64,000 bases of DNA. It comes from Mycetohabitans rhizoxinica HKI 454 (lineage in GTDB: Bacteria > Pseudomonadota > Gammaproteobacteria > Burkholderiales > Burkholderiaceae). The notes beneath the pieces were generated by a model, which worked only from the letters and a program-made list of their open reading frames with translations, was not told where the DNA came from and did not search any database. Shown in pieces: positions 47,821 through 57,333 of this stretch. The stretch spans positions 1,121,735-1,185,734 of the forward strand of contig NC_014722.1 in NCBI RefSeq assembly GCF_000198775.1, given 5' to 3'. The position numbers and the translations under genes are program-made. Position 1 is the first letter of the stretch; every line of letters begins with the position of its first letter.

Positions 47821-48165
47821 ATGAAGCGCACGCTCAAATTGCAGGGCACGGCGTGGCTGCTTGCGTGGAGCGCCGCGTTCGGCGGCGTCGCCCACGCTGC
47901 GGATCTGCCCACGTTCCGGCTCGAGATGGCGGACGGCAAGCTCAATCCGGCGCGCATCGAGGTGCCGGCCGGCCAGCGCATCAAGATCGAGGTGCACAAC
48001 ACCGGCAAGGGCGCTGTCGAGTTCGAAAGTGTGCAGTTGCGCAAGGAGAAGGTGCTGGCGCCGGGTGCCGAGTCGTTTGTTGTGATCGCGCCGCTGTCGC
48101 CGGGCGAGTACAAGTTTTTCGATGATTTTCATCAGAGCGCGCAAGGCGTGATAGTGGCAAAGTGA
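47821..48165 (+). CDS. ftrB: cupredoxin-domain protein FtrB
   Basis: A 114-residue secreted protein with signal peptide (AWLLAWSAAFGGVAHA) and a cupredoxin_1 fold (LNPARIEVPAGQRIKIEVHN, then FDDFHQSAQGVIVAK). FtrB proteins are thought to oxidise or relay Fe(II) using bound copper. Typical type-1 Cu ligands are not all present: there is a His in FHQ but no clear Cys, as is usual for FtrB-like members. Second gene of the operon. Confidence 0.9.
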   Translation: MKRTLKLQGTAWLLAWSAAFGGVAHAADLPTFRLEMADGKLNPARIEVPAGQRIKIEVHNTGKGAVEFESVQLRKEKVLAPGAESFVVIAPLSPGEYKFFDDFHQSAQGVIVAK

Positions 48166-48196
48166 CGGGCCGTGCAGCCGCGCGAAGGAAGATGTA

Positions 48197-49042
48197 ATGG
48201 GACAGATTCTGTTCATCGTATGGCGGGAGAGCGTTGAGGCGCTGCTCGTGGTCGGCATCCTGCATGCCTGGTTGAACAATGGCGACGCCGCTGCGCGCAA
48301 AGGATTGCCGTGGCTGTGGCTTGGCGTCGGCGCGGGATTGCTGGCGGCGGTTGGCCTGGGTGCCGCGTTAGTCGGCTTTACCGAGGTGCTGTCCGGTGAT
48401 GCGCAGGATTATTTCCAGACGGCGATGGTGCTGGTTGCGTGCGTGCTGATCGTGCAGATGGTGCTGTGGATGAAGCGGCATGGCCGCACGCTCAAGCGCG
48501 ACATGGAAATGTCGTTAGCCGAGAGCCGGCGCAATGCAAACTGGTGGGGTGTCGCAGTGCTTGCGGCACTGGCGGTCGCGCGCGAAGGCAGTGAAACGGT
48601 GATTTTCCTGTATGGGCTGGGGTTCGGTCAGTCGGGCCACGTCGATGTGACGCAATGGCTGGCCGTGCTGATCGGTCTGGCGCTCGCGTTGCTCACGTTC
48701 TATCTGCTGCAACTGGGTGGCCGAATATTCTCGTGGCGTGCGTTTTTCCGCGTCACCGAGGTCATGCTGTTATTCCTCGGCGCCGGTCTGTTCGAAGCGG
48801 GCATCGATAAGTTGATCGACAAGGAAATTGTGCCGACCGGTATCGATGTGGTGTGGAACACGTCGCACATCCTGGACGACTCCAGTACAGTCGGCTCGCT
48901 GGTGGCGACGCTGACCGGCTATCGGGCCCATCCGGCATTGGCCAACCTCATTGCGTATGCGTTGTTCTGGCTGGTGGTCTGGGTGTTGCTGCGCCGGATC
49001 CGGCAGCGCCAAACCTCGTGCGCGCAGAGGAAGCCCGCATGA
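48197..49042 (+). CDS. ftrC: FTR1-type iron permease FtrC
   Basis: A 281-residue inner-membrane permease with seven hydrophobic segments. The two REXXE iron motifs are WRESVEALLV near residue 9-14 and VAREGSETVIF near 130. It carries ferric iron made from ferrous iron by FtrB/FtrD. It overlaps ftrD by 4 bp (ATGA), so translation is coupled. Confidence 0.94.
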   Translation: MGQILFIVWRESVEALLVVGILHAWLNNGDAAARKGLPWLWLGVGAGLLAAVGLGAALVGFTEVLSGDAQDYFQTAMVLVACVLIVQMVLWMKRHGRTLKRDMEMSLAESRRNANWWGVAVLAALAVAREGSETVIFLYGLGFGQSGHVDVTQWLAVLIGLALALLTFYLLQLGGRIFSWRAFFRVTEVMLLFLGAGLFEAGIDKLIDKEIVPTGIDVVWNTSHILDDSSTVGSLVATLTGYRAHPALANLIAYALFWLVVWVLLRRIRQRQTSCAQRKPA

Positions 49043-50454
49043 GTATGATGCTGGCTCCACGCTCCGGCTGGTTGGCCGAGGCTGGGCACTGGATGCAGCG
49101 CCATCAGACGGTGATCCGCAACGTGCAGTGGGTCGTCGTGCTCATTTATGCGCTGTTGATCCTGGTGCCGGCGTTCATGCCGCTGCCGGATGATACCGCG
49201 CATATCTGGTCGAACCTCACGGTATTCGCGCAGTTCGTGTTTTGGGGCATCTGGTGGCCGTTTGTGCTGCTGTCGATGGTGATGCTCGGGCGTGTATGGT
49301 GTGGCGTGCTGTGCCCGGAAGGTACATTGTCCGAGTTCGCGAGCAAGCACGGGCTGGGCCGCCCGATTCCGCGCTGGATGCGCTGGGGCGGGTGGCCGTT
49401 CGTCGCGTTCGGACTTACGACGATCTATGGGCAAATGGTCAGCGTGTACCAGTATCCGAAGGCGGTGCTGCTGGTGCTCGGCGGGTCGACTGTTGCCGCC
49501 ATCGTGATTGGCCTGTTGTACGGCCGGGAAAAACGGGTGTGGTGCAAGTACCTGTGTCCGGTCAATGGCGTATTCGCGCTGCTGGCGCGGCTCGCCCCGT
49601 TGCGCTATCGGGTGGATGAGCAGGCGTGGCGTCGTTCATATACGCAGGGCGAGCATGGGCACCGTGTGATCCCGGTGAACTGCGCGCCGCTCGTGCCGTT
49701 GCGAAACATGAAGGGCGCGTCGGCCTGTCATATGTGTGGCCGTTGCAGCGGCCATCGCGATGCAATCGCGCTGACGTGGCGCTCGCCGGCGCAGGAAGTC
49801 GTGGAGCTGGGCGAGGAGGCGGCGAACCGTTGGGACACCGCGTTGATTTTGTACGGGTTGCTCGGCATCGCGATCGGCGCGTTTCATTGGACCGTCAGTC
49901 CGCTGTTTGTCTCGATCAAGCAATCGCTGGCCGCGTGGCTGATCGACCACGACATTATGTGGCCGCTGCAGACCAATGCCCCATGGTTCATTTTCACGCA
50001 CTATCCGCAGCAAAATGATGCGTTTTCGTGGCTCGACGGCGGCCTGGTGATCGGCTATATCGTCACCACGGGTTTGCTGTATGGCACGGCGCTGCTGGCG
50101 TGCGTCGCAATGGGCAACCTGCTGCTCGGCCGGTGGCGTACGTCGCGGTTGCATCACTTTGCGCAGGCATTGATCCCGCTGGCCGGCATGGGCGTGTTCC
50201 TCGGTTTGTCAGCCACTACCGTGTCGCTGTTGCGCGCCGAGCATTTGCCCCTTGGCTGGGTGCCAGACGTGCGGCTCGCGTTGCTGGCGATAGCCAACAC
50301 GGCAAGCCTTTATCTCGCGGTGAAAATCATCGTCAAGCATGTCTATGGTATCAGTGCTGGTGTTGCACGGGGCGTAGGTGCACTACTGTGCTTTGTCGCG
50401 GCGTTGGCGGTCGTTGACAGCGCATGGTGGCTGATGTTCTGGGGCTGGGCCTGA
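49039..50454 (+). CDS. ftrD: membrane polyferredoxin FtrD
   Basis: A 471-residue membrane protein with about ten hydrophobic segments and Fe-S cluster motifs WCGVLCPEGTLSEFASKHG, WCKYLCPVNGVFALLARL and ACHMCGRCSGH (NapH/RdxH-like). It is thought to accept electrons from the iron oxidation step and pass them on. It closes the operon ftrABCD. Confidence 0.93.
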   Translation: MSMMLAPRSGWLAEAGHWMQRHQTVIRNVQWVVVLIYALLILVPAFMPLPDDTAHIWSNLTVFAQFVFWGIWWPFVLLSMVMLGRVWCGVLCPEGTLSEFASKHGLGRPIPRWMRWGGWPFVAFGLTTIYGQMVSVYQYPKAVLLVLGGSTVAAIVIGLLYGREKRVWCKYLCPVNGVFALLARLAPLRYRVDEQAWRRSYTQGEHGHRVIPVNCAPLVPLRNMKGASACHMCGRCSGHRDAIALTWRSPAQEVVELGEEAANRWDTALILYGLLGIAIGAFHWTVSPLFVSIKQSLAAWLIDHDIMWPLQTNAPWFIFTHYPQQNDAFSWLDGGLVIGYIVTTGLLYGTALLACVAMGNLLLGRWRTSRLHHFAQALIPLAGMGVFLGLSATTVSLLRAEHLPLGWVPDVRLALLAIANTASLYLAVKIIVKHVYGISAGVARGVGALLCFVAALAVVDSAWWLMFWGWA

Positions 50455-50548
50455 GCATGGACCTCGCAAAGGCCTGAATTGACGCCGAAATCCGAATGGA
50501 TGGCGAAACCCGGCTGGTGCAGAGGTCCAGCCTATGGTGAGCTTCGAC

Positions 50549-50681
50549 CTGTGACAAGGTTTGATCTGTGACAAGGTCCGGCATGTGACAAGGTCGTCCG
50601 GCGCGCGGCAAGGTATGACGTTGCGGCAAGATGTGCCTGCGGCAAGGTCTGCCCTGTGTCTGTCCTACGACAAGGCTGCCC
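50549..50681. repeat. degenerate tandem repeat, about seven units, mostly 17 bp
   Basis: Units such as CTGTGACAAGGTTTGAT, CTGTGACAAGGTCCGGC, TTGCGGCAAGATGTGCC and TGCGGCAAGGTCTGCCC follow each other. Three later units are longer (18-27 bp). The common core is G(A/G)CAAGGT. The array lies in ~500 bp of intergenic sequence after ftrD. Confidence 0.75.
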
Positions 50682-50954
50682 TCTGAAGGCCGGACTGGAG
50701 CGGCTCGATGACGTTTGAACTTGTCTTGTGACGAAGCCCGAGTCGACGCTGAGATCAGAGTTCGGAGATTGGGCGGGGAATCCCGCAAAAAAACGGCTTC
50801 ACTGGCTATGGCGGCAGGCTTATCAGGCGCGAAGGGGTCTAGGTCTCGCGATGATGCCGCCAAGGCTGGCTAGTGCCAAACACCTCGGATCGAGGTGGTC
50901 CCCACAATACTCGGTTGGAGCATGCTGCCTGGTAGTTGCCGGGCAGCATGCCGG

Positions 50955-51224
50955 TCATTTGGTCAGGATCAGCTTGCCCAGCCGCGTTGCGCGCAGCTGA
51001 TACGTTTCACCGTTGTGCAGAATGCTCACGTGCGTGCGACCTTGCAGCAAGTCGTCGCTTTGCAACGCATGCGCGGCATGGGTCGTGCCCATCGGCTGCG
51101 GGGTCGGCGTGGCGAGCGCCGGCGCAGCACGCCGGTCCCCGGGCTGGGCAGCGGAACTGCGCATCGGGCGGGCCATCCCGGAAGGCAGGCGCAGGGTGCT
51201 GAGAGAGCGGTTTGCGGTCGTCAT
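50955..51224 (-). CDS. hemP: hemin uptake protein HemP/HmuP family
   Basis: An 89-residue protein. The C-terminal ~25 residues (VSILHNGETYQLRATRLGKLILTK) carry the HemP domain; the N-terminal ~55 residues are a low-complexity tail. HemP/HmuP is a small regulator needed for expression of haem receptor genes in several alpha- and betaproteobacteria. Haem transport genes are not in the window. A good Fur box lies 39 bp upstream. Confidence 0.85.
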   Translation of the reverse strand: MTTANRSLSTLRLPSGMARPMRSSAAQPGDRRAAPALATPTPQPMGTTHAAHALQSDDLLQGRTHVSILHNGETYQLRATRLGKLILTK

Positions 51225-51263
51225 CGAAGATGCGGTGTGTTGATCGTTGACAACGAGTTTAAA

Positions 51264-51278
51264 TGATAATTATTCTTA
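51264..51278 (-). promoter_or_regulatory. Fur box upstream of hemP
   Basis: On the plus strand the sequence is TGATAATTATTCTTA. It matches the 7-1-7 Fur dyad TGATAAT-N-ATTATCA at 12 of 14 positions. It sits 39 bp before the start codon in an AT-rich stretch that stands out from its surroundings, as Fur-regulated promoters do. Confidence 0.7.
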
Positions 51279-51344
51279 TTTGCAATTGCGTCTATTAATC
51301 ACCGCAGCAAGTCGATAGCCCATGCCGCGGGTCAGTGCAGTGTG

Positions 51345-51830
51345 TCAATGCACGTGTGTAGACAGCCGACCGTTGCCCGCGTATTCGCGGATCAGCCGTA
51401 CAGTATCGAGATCCGCCTCGCGATAGGCCGACTTGACGATTTCAGTCATTTGCTCATCATCGGAACCTTGCACGGCGCTTGGCAGCGTGGTGCGGTACTC
51501 GAAACGCACAAACAATTGCACCGGGTCTGGCTGCTCGATCGTCATCGTCAGCGATCCGCCGACGTGGGCCTCGGTTGCCTCGATGTCATACCGGACTTGA
51601 TGCCCGGGGCTTAGCGTCACGCGATCACGCACGGTGGCCGGTCCATAGTGCAATTCGCGTTCCAACGTATCGCCGTGGCGCGACAGGATCGTGCAGCTGT
51701 CCAGGCCGAGCACGAACAACTGCGGCTGTTCAGCACGCAGCACAAGGCCGGCCCACAGTTCGTCGCGGGTCAGCGTAGTGGTCAACGGGTTCAGCGGGTC
51801 GTTGACCTGGATCAGGTGTTCAAAGTTCAA
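51345..51830 (-). CDS. SRPBCC-fold (AtaL-like, DUF1857) protein
   Basis: About 161 residues. It begins NFEHLIQVNDPLNPLTTTLT and has LWAGLVLRAEQP, the AtaL-like SRPBCC signature, with DRVTLSPGHQVRYDI and SAYREADLDTVRLIREYA near the end. The fold has a ligand pocket; the ligand is unknown. The start is probably TTG 51830, with GGAGG about 10 bases upstream; the preceding frame lacks similarity. Confidence 0.82.
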   Translation of the reverse strand: MNFEHLIQVNDPLNPLTTTLTRDELWAGLVLRAEQPQLFVLGLDSCTILSRHGDTLERELHYGPATVRDRVTLSPGHQVRYDIEATEAHVGGSLTMTIEQPDPVQLFVRFEYRTTLPSAVQGSDDEQMTEIVKSAYREADLDTVRLIREYAGNGRLSTHVH

Positions 51831-51895
51831 AGCAGCAGTGTCCTCCAACAGGCAAGGTGCCGTGCGCCGTGATGATAGCGCGGATCGGCGCCGGT

Positions 51896-52277
51896 TCACG
51901 CGGCCACCGCCAGTCCACTTTGAATGGCGACCGGATGCGTCAACAGCTGATGGACTGGGCACGTACTGGCGATTTGCAACAAGCGTTCCCGCTGCTCGTC
52001 ATCCAGCTCGCCGTGCAGCACGATCGTGCTGCGGATAGTGGTCCCCTCGTCGTTCTGCTCGATATCAAGCGAAACATCGACATCGGCTAGGGGCCATTGC
52101 TTGCGCTGCGCGTACATCTTCAGCGTGATCGATGTGCACGCGCCCAGGCTGGACAGCAGCAGCGACACGGGCGTGGGCCCGCGGTTGCCGCCGCCGGCTG
52201 ACGCCAGCTCGTCCGCCAGCCGTCATCACGTCTTGGCCGTTATGCGTGAACGGTGCCGTAGGGCGTTCGCCGCCCAC
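51896..52277 (-). pseudogene. OsmC-family protein, frameshifted near residue 25
   Basis: OsmC/Ohr-fold proteins are peroxiredoxin-like or thiol-reactive. The C-terminal frame has [20 protein letters not shown] with the catalytic-type Cys, and a second Cys in [15 protein letters not shown]. The N-terminal text [13 protein letters not shown] is in a different frame and should continue into [15 protein letters not shown]. The break is near 52203-52210, where one extra base explains it. The GTG start at 52277 lies 3 bp after the pirin stop codon. A pirin-OsmC operon is common. Confidence 0.82.
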
Positions 52278-52280
52278 TGC

Positions 52281-53198
52281 TCAGGCAGCGATGTGTCCAA
52301 ACTTGCCGTCGCGGTAGTCCGCGACGGCTTGGCGGATCTCGTCCTCGGTGTTCATTACGAACGGGCCGTAGCGCACGATAGGTTCATTGAGTGGCACGCC
52401 GCCGATCAGCAGAAATTGCAGTGGCCGGTCGGTGGCGCTGATCATGATCGTATCGCCGATGTTGTCAAACACTACCATCTGCCGTGCGCCGGCCGCTGTT
52501 TGCTGGGCGCCATAGCGACCACCATTGTCAAGCGCATAGGCGAACATGCGAAAGCCATCCGGTACCGGATGCACCAGGGTTGCACCAGGCTGCATCCGGA
52601 AATGCTGGAATAGGATCGGGGTGCGCGTCTGAATTGCAGCGCTCACCCCGAGTGCCTCCCCGGCGATGACCTTGACGTCGATGTGCCCGTCCGGCGTGCG
52701 TGCAACCGGAATGCGCGCGCCGGGCAATTCTTGGTAGCGAGGTGCCATCATTTTGTCACAGCGCGGCAGATTGACCCACAATTGGAAGCCGTGCGAGCGC
52801 CCGCCGTGTTCGAGCAGCGATGCGGCCGGCATTTCGCTATGGACCACGCCGACGCCGGCCGTCATCCACTGGACGTCGCCCGGGCCGAGTGTACCGGCGT
52901 GGCCTGCGGAGTCCCGATGAGCGAACTCGCCTTCCAGCATATACGTGACCGTCTCAAAGCCGCGATGGGGGTGCGCGGGTGCGCCGACGGCCTGGCCCGG
53001 CGCGTAGTCAACCGGGCCCATCTCATCGAGCAGCAAGAACGGATCGAAGTCCGCCAGTGTCCGCGTCGGAAACGGCCGGTGCACGACAAATCCCGCACCC
53101 TCCACGGTGCGCTGCGCGGGAACCACTTGCTGGACTGCGCGGGCTCTCACGTCCTGCGAGCGTGCTGCCGCGATGGTATGGCTGGGGTGATCGATCAT
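52281..53198 (-). CDS. pirin family protein
   Basis: A 305-residue bicupin. The N-terminal cupin has PHPHRGFETVTYMLEGEFAH (HPHR metal site), GDVQWMTAGVGVVHSE and FQLWVNLPRCDKMMAPRYQE. Members may bind metal and act as quercetin dioxygenases or redox sensors. CGGAGA lies upstream of ATG 53198. It is divergent from a LysR gene, with only 126 bp between starts, and OsmC follows in the same operon. Confidence 0.95.
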   Translation of the reverse strand: MIDHPSHTIAAARSQDVRARAVQQVVPAQRTVEGAGFVVHRPFPTRTLADFDPFLLLDEMGPVDYAPGQAVGAPAHPHRGFETVTYMLEGEFAHRDSAGHAGTLGPGDVQWMTAGVGVVHSEMPAASLLEHGGRSHGFQLWVNLPRCDKMMAPRYQELPGARIPVARTPDGHIDVKVIAGEALGVSAAIQTRTPILFQHFRMQPGATLVHPVPDGFRMFAYALDNGGRYGAQQTAAGARQMVVFDNIGDTIMISATDRPLQFLLIGGVPLNEPIVRYGPFVMNTEDEIRQAVADYRDGKFGHIAA

Positions 53199-53324
53199 CA
53201 GAATCTCCGTGATTCAATTGCGCTATTTGCAGCATCTATGCAACATGAGATGATTATAGGCAGGGTATCGTTGGCTGCCAGTGGGCCGTGCTGCAACGAA
53301 TTGTTCTACTGATGGAACGACGAC

Positions 53325-54314
53325 GTGAACCTAGGTCATCATGATCTGAACGACCTGCTGTACTTTTCGCAGGTGGTCGAATACGGTGGTTTTTCTGCTG
53401 CTGAGCGCGCGTTGGGTATTTCCAAATCGCGTTTGTCACGACGGTTGTCCGACCTGGAGGCGGCGCTCGGGGTGCGGTTGTTGCAACGCTCGACGCGCAA
53501 GCTCGCGCTGACTGAGGCGGGTGCGCTGTTCCATCGGCATTGCGTGGCGATGCTCGGCGAAGCGCGGGCCGCGCTGGATGCGGTTCACCAGCTTGGCTCG
53601 ACACCGCGCGGCACGGTGCGTGTCAGCGTGCCGATGACTGTCTCCCAAACGATGCTGGCGCATTGGATGCCAGAGTTCCTGCGCCGCTATCCAGACGTGA
53701 AAGTGGTGGTACACGTCACGAACCGTGTGATTGACTTGTTCGAGGACGAGATCGACGTCGCGCTGCGGGTGCGCTCGGAGCCGCACGCGAACGCGAATAT
53801 CGTCGTGCGGCCGCTATGGCGTAGGGAGCAGATGCTGGTCGGCTCGCCGAGCCTGCTGGACGCGAACCATCCGCCGATGGTGCCGGCTGACCTGGCGCGC
53901 TATGCGACGCTGTCGGTGCCCAGTGCCGACGGCCGGTACGTGTTCAAGCTGATTGCGCCGGATGGCTCGCATCACGACTACGAGCATGAACCGCGGCTAG
54001 TGACCGCCGACTTGCTGATGATCCACCAGGCGGTATTGGCCGGTGTGGGTATTGCGGTGCTGCCGGACAATATCTACCAGGCGGCGATGAATGCCGGGCA
54101 ATTGTCGCCGGTGATGCCCGGCTGGACATTGCCGCCGCCGCAGCTGTACGCGGTGTTCCTGTCCCGGCAGGGATTGCTGCCGGCGGTGCGCGCGTTCATC
54201 GATTTCCTGGTCGAAATGATTGAGAATGGCACGGGGACGCCGCATGATGGCCCGGCTGACGCGCTGTACCTAGATTCGACGCGACATGATCGGGAGCGTG
54301 CGGCCGAGGGTTAG
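53325..54314 (+). CDS. LysR-family regulator divergent from pirin operon
   Basis: A 329-residue LTTR. The HTH (FSQVVEYGGFSAAERALGIS then KSRLSRRLSDLEAALGVRLL) is followed by the effector domain with RGTVRVSVPM and VLPDNIYQAA. It likely binds the 126-bp region shared with pirin, as pirin-adjacent LysR proteins do. The start is GTG 53325; no ATG fits the frame. Confidence 0.92.
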   Translation: MNLGHHDLNDLLYFSQVVEYGGFSAAERALGISKSRLSRRLSDLEAALGVRLLQRSTRKLALTEAGALFHRHCVAMLGEARAALDAVHQLGSTPRGTVRVSVPMTVSQTMLAHWMPEFLRRYPDVKVVVHVTNRVIDLFEDEIDVALRVRSEPHANANIVVRPLWRREQMLVGSPSLLDANHPPMVPADLARYATLSVPSADGRYVFKLIAPDGSHHDYEHEPRLVTADLLMIHQAVLAGVGIAVLPDNIYQAAMNAGQLSPVMPGWTLPPPQLYAVFLSRQGLLPAVRAFIDFLVEMIENGTGTPHDGPADALYLDSTRHDRERAAEG

Positions 54315-54522
54315 CGCGTCGGCATTGAAGCACGCATTTGCGATCGAGCGACGTCATGCCCCACTGCCCGAAGGCGCCGTAAGCGCAAGGCCCTCCTCGT
54401 GGGGGGGCCGCGACCGCTCCATGTCGCGCCGATCGGCGGATCCCGGTATTGGGTTCAAGGACCCGGCGGTTCTTGTTTCGCCGGGCGCCTAGGCGCCACG
54501 CGTGCGGTTCACGTGACTCAGC

Positions 54523-55314
54523 TCATTCGCCTGCGCTGGGCAACCCACCGGCCACCGCGTTGAAGCCGCTGTCAACATAGGTGATCTCGGCAGTAATCCC
54601 GGAGGACAGCTCCGAGAGCAGGAACGCGGCCACGTTGCCGACCTCCTCGGTAGTCACATTCCGGCGCAGCGGCGCGTTATGCTCGACGAATTGCAGGATC
54701 TTGCCGAAGTCCTTGATGCCGCTGGCCGCCAGCGTTTTGATCGGACCCGCCGAGATACCGTTGACGCGCACGCCGCGCGGCCCGAGCGAGGCCGCCAGGT
54801 AGCGCACGCTGGCTTCCAGCGAGGCCTTGGCAAGTCCCATTGTGTTGTAGTGCGGCACCACGCGCTCGGCGCCCAGGTACGTCAACGTCAGCAATGACGC
54901 GGTGTCCGCCAGCATCGGCGCAGCAGCCTTGACCATGGCTGGGAAGCTGTAGGCGGAAATGTCATGCGCGATGCGGAACCCTTCGCGCGACAGGCCGTCC
55001 AGGAAATCGCCCGCGATCGCCTCGCGCGGCGCGAAGCCGATCGAGTGCACGAGCCCGTCCAGGCTGTCCCAGTGCTGCTTCAGCGACGCGAACAGCGCGT
55101 TGATCTGTGCGTCGTCGGCCACATCGCAAGGCAAGACCAACTCGCTGCCGAATCCGGCGGCGAACTCGGTGATGCGCTCCTTGAAGCGTTCGTCCACGTA
55201 GGTGAACGCAAGCTCGGCGCCTTCGCGGTGCGCAGCCTGAGCAATACCGTACGCGATCGAGCGGTTCGACAGCAGACCTGTGATGAGGATGCGTTTGCCA
55301 GCCAGAAAACCCAT
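54523..55314 (-). CDS. fabI: enoyl-[acyl-carrier-protein] reductase (NADH)
   Basis: A 263-residue SDR that completes each fatty-acid elongation cycle. It has [36 protein letters not shown], and the FabI active-site pattern Tyr-X6-Lys in [12 protein letters not shown] with the preceding Tyr in [30 protein letters not shown] closes the fold. This is the triclosan/isoniazid-type target family. Confidence 0.97.
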   Translation of the reverse strand: MGFLAGKRILITGLLSNRSIAYGIAQAAHREGAELAFTYVDERFKERITEFAAGFGSELVLPCDVADDAQINALFASLKQHWDSLDGLVHSIGFAPREAIAGDFLDGLSREGFRIAHDISAYSFPAMVKAAAPMLADTASLLTLTYLGAERVVPHYNTMGLAKASLEASVRYLAASLGPRGVRVNGISAGPIKTLAASGIKDFGKILQFVEHNAPLRRNVTTEEVGNVAAFLLSELSSGITAEITYVDSGFNAVAGGLPSAGE

Positions 55315-55449
55315 GAATACTCCCTATGTCAATCGTATGCCGATCGGGGCCGCCGGCGGCATGTCGCGCAACGGTGAGCAGTGCCCGATGCCGGTGCGGC
55401 GCCCGATTTTCTATAGAATTGTCGCACAGCGCAACCCTGGACCGTTTCC

Positions 55450-57327
55450 ATGACCCTTGGCCCGCGATGGCTCCATCGTCGATTGCAGTCTTGTCTCATC
55501 GCCGCTTTACTGGTCACCTCTGGACTGGCCGCGCCCGCCGCGCAGGGTGCCTATGCGATCGCACAGTACGGCGAGCCGAAGTATGCACAGGGTTTTTCGC
55601 ACTTTGACTACGTCAATCCCGACGCCCCGAAGGGTGGCACGCTGACGTTGGCCAACCCGAACCGGCTCACGAGTTTCGACAAGTTCAATCCGTTCACGCT
55701 GCGCGGCAACGTCGCGCCCGGCATCGACTTGATGTTCGAGACGCTGATGACCGGCAGCGCGGACGAGTTAGCGTCGGCCTACGGCCTGCTGGCCGATAAC
55801 GTGCAGATTGCGCCGGACCGGCTGTGTGCGACGTTCCATTTGAATCCGAAGGCGCGCTTCTCGAACGGCGACCCGGTGCAGGCGGAGGACGTCAAGTTTT
55901 CGTTCGATACGCTCAAGAGCCCGTTGGCCGCCCCGCAATTTGCCGCAGTGTTCGGCGATATCACGCGCGCGGTGGTGGTCGACGCCGCGACGGTCCGGTT
56001 CGAGTTCAAGCGTCCGAATCGGGAATTGCCGCTGCTGGCCGGCAGTGTGCCCGTGTTCTCGCGTAAGTGGGGACTGCGCGTGGATGGCTCGCGTATTCCA
56101 TTTGACCAGCTGGCGTTCGAGCCACCGATCGCCAGCGGCCCGTACCTGATCGAGCGCTACGACAATGGCCGCACCATCACGTTAAAGCGGGACCCGCACT
56201 ATTGGGCAGCTGGGCTGCCGGTGCGGCGCGGCATGTACAACTTCGAGCGGATCACATACAAGCTCTATGCGGATAACGTCGCCAAGCTCGAAGCCTTCAA
56301 GGCCGGAGAATTTGACGTAAATGTCGAGTACATTGCCCGCCAATGGGTGCGCGGCTATGTCGGCAAGCGGTTGCGCAGCGGTGAGTTGGTCAAGCGCGAG
56401 TTCCGCCATCACAATAGTGCGGGCATGCAGGGTTTCGTGGTCAACACGCGGCGTGCGCTGTTCCGCGATGTGCGGGTGCGGCGCGCGCTCGATCTGGCGC
56501 TTGACTTCGAATGGCTGAACCGGCAACTGTTTTATGGACAGTACACCCGGTTGAACAGTTATTTTGCCAATGGTGTGCTGGCCGCGCGCGGCACGCCGGA
56601 TGCGGCCGAGCTGGCCATCCTCGCGCCGTTGCGCGCGCAACTCGATCCGGCCGTGTTCGGGCCTTTGCCGGCGCAGCCGGTCACCGCGCCGCCTCCCCAC
56701 TCGCTACGGGCCAATTTGCTTCAGGCGCGTGAACTGCTCGCCCAGGTGGGCTGGACGTACCGCGACGGTGCATTGCGCGCACGCGACGGCACGCCGTTCG
56801 AATTCGAGATCATTGACGATTCGGGCGGCGGCATGGCACAGGTCGCGGCGCCGTATATCCGCAACCTGCAAAAGCTCGGCATCCGGGTCACGTACCGGCA
56901 GCTGGACTATGCGGTGCTGCAGAAGCGGCTGGACGCATTCGATTTCGACATGACCGCGTTGCGCTATCCAGATGTCGCGGTGCCGGGCTCGGAGCAACTA
57001 GCGCGTTTTGGCAGCCATGCGGCTGACGAGCCGGGCTCGGACAATTTGTTCGGCCTGAAATCGCCTGCGATCGATGCCATCTTGCACGCGCTGCTGGCCG
57101 CGCGCACGATGGATGAGCTGGTGGCGGCAAGCCGCGCGCTGGACCGCGTGCTGTTGCACGGCTATTACGTGGTGCCGCAATGGTACAGTTCGGTACACCG
57201 GATCGCCTATCGCCGCACGCTAGCGTATCCCCGGAGCGGGCCGCCTAACTACACCGCCGAGGAGTGGGTCCGCTCGCTGTGGTGGCAGGCGCCGCAGGAC
57301 CGCCCATCCTCGAATGACGCACCCTGA
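55450..57327 (+). CDS. yejA: oligopeptide/microcin-type ABC solute-binding protein
   Basis: A 625-residue SBP family 5 protein with signal peptide (LIAALLVTSGLAAPAAQGAYA). The N-terminal YAIAQYGEPKYAQGFSHFDY and VNPDAPKGGTLTLANPNRLT are the YejA marks. Yej systems take up small peptides and, in E. coli, microcin C. The next genes are its permeases and ATPase, within 6 bp (yejB). Confidence 0.95.
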   Translation: MTLGPRWLHRRLQSCLIAALLVTSGLAAPAAQGAYAIAQYGEPKYAQGFSHFDYVNPDAPKGGTLTLANPNRLTSFDKFNPFTLRGNVAPGIDLMFETLMTGSADELASAYGLLADNVQIAPDRLCATFHLNPKARFSNGDPVQAEDVKFSFDTLKSPLAAPQFAAVFGDITRAVVVDAATVRFEFKRPNRELPLLAGSVPVFSRKWGLRVDGSRIPFDQLAFEPPIASGPYLIERYDNGRTITLKRDPHYWAAGLPVRRGMYNFERITYKLYADNVAKLEAFKAGEFDVNVEYIARQWVRGYVGKRLRSGELVKREFRHHNSAGMQGFVVNTRRALFRDVRVRRALDLALDFEWLNRQLFYGQYTRLNSYFANGVLAARGTPDAAELAILAPLRAQLDPAVFGPLPAQPVTAPPPHSLRANLLQARELLAQVGWTYRDGALRARDGTPFEFEIIDDSGGGMAQVAAPYIRNLQKLGIRVTYRQLDYAVLQKRLDAFDFDMTALRYPDVAVPGSEQLARFGSHAADEPGSDNLFGLKSPAIDAILHALLAARTMDELVAASRALDRVLLHGYYVVPQWYSSVHRIAYRRTLAYPRSGPPNYTAEEWVRSLWWQAPQDRPSSNDAP

Positions 57328-57333
57328 ACCGGC

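Noticed and set aside
54462-54485. CCCGGCG/CGCCGGG stem after the LysR gene
   Set aside because: No T-run follows on either strand, so not called a terminator.
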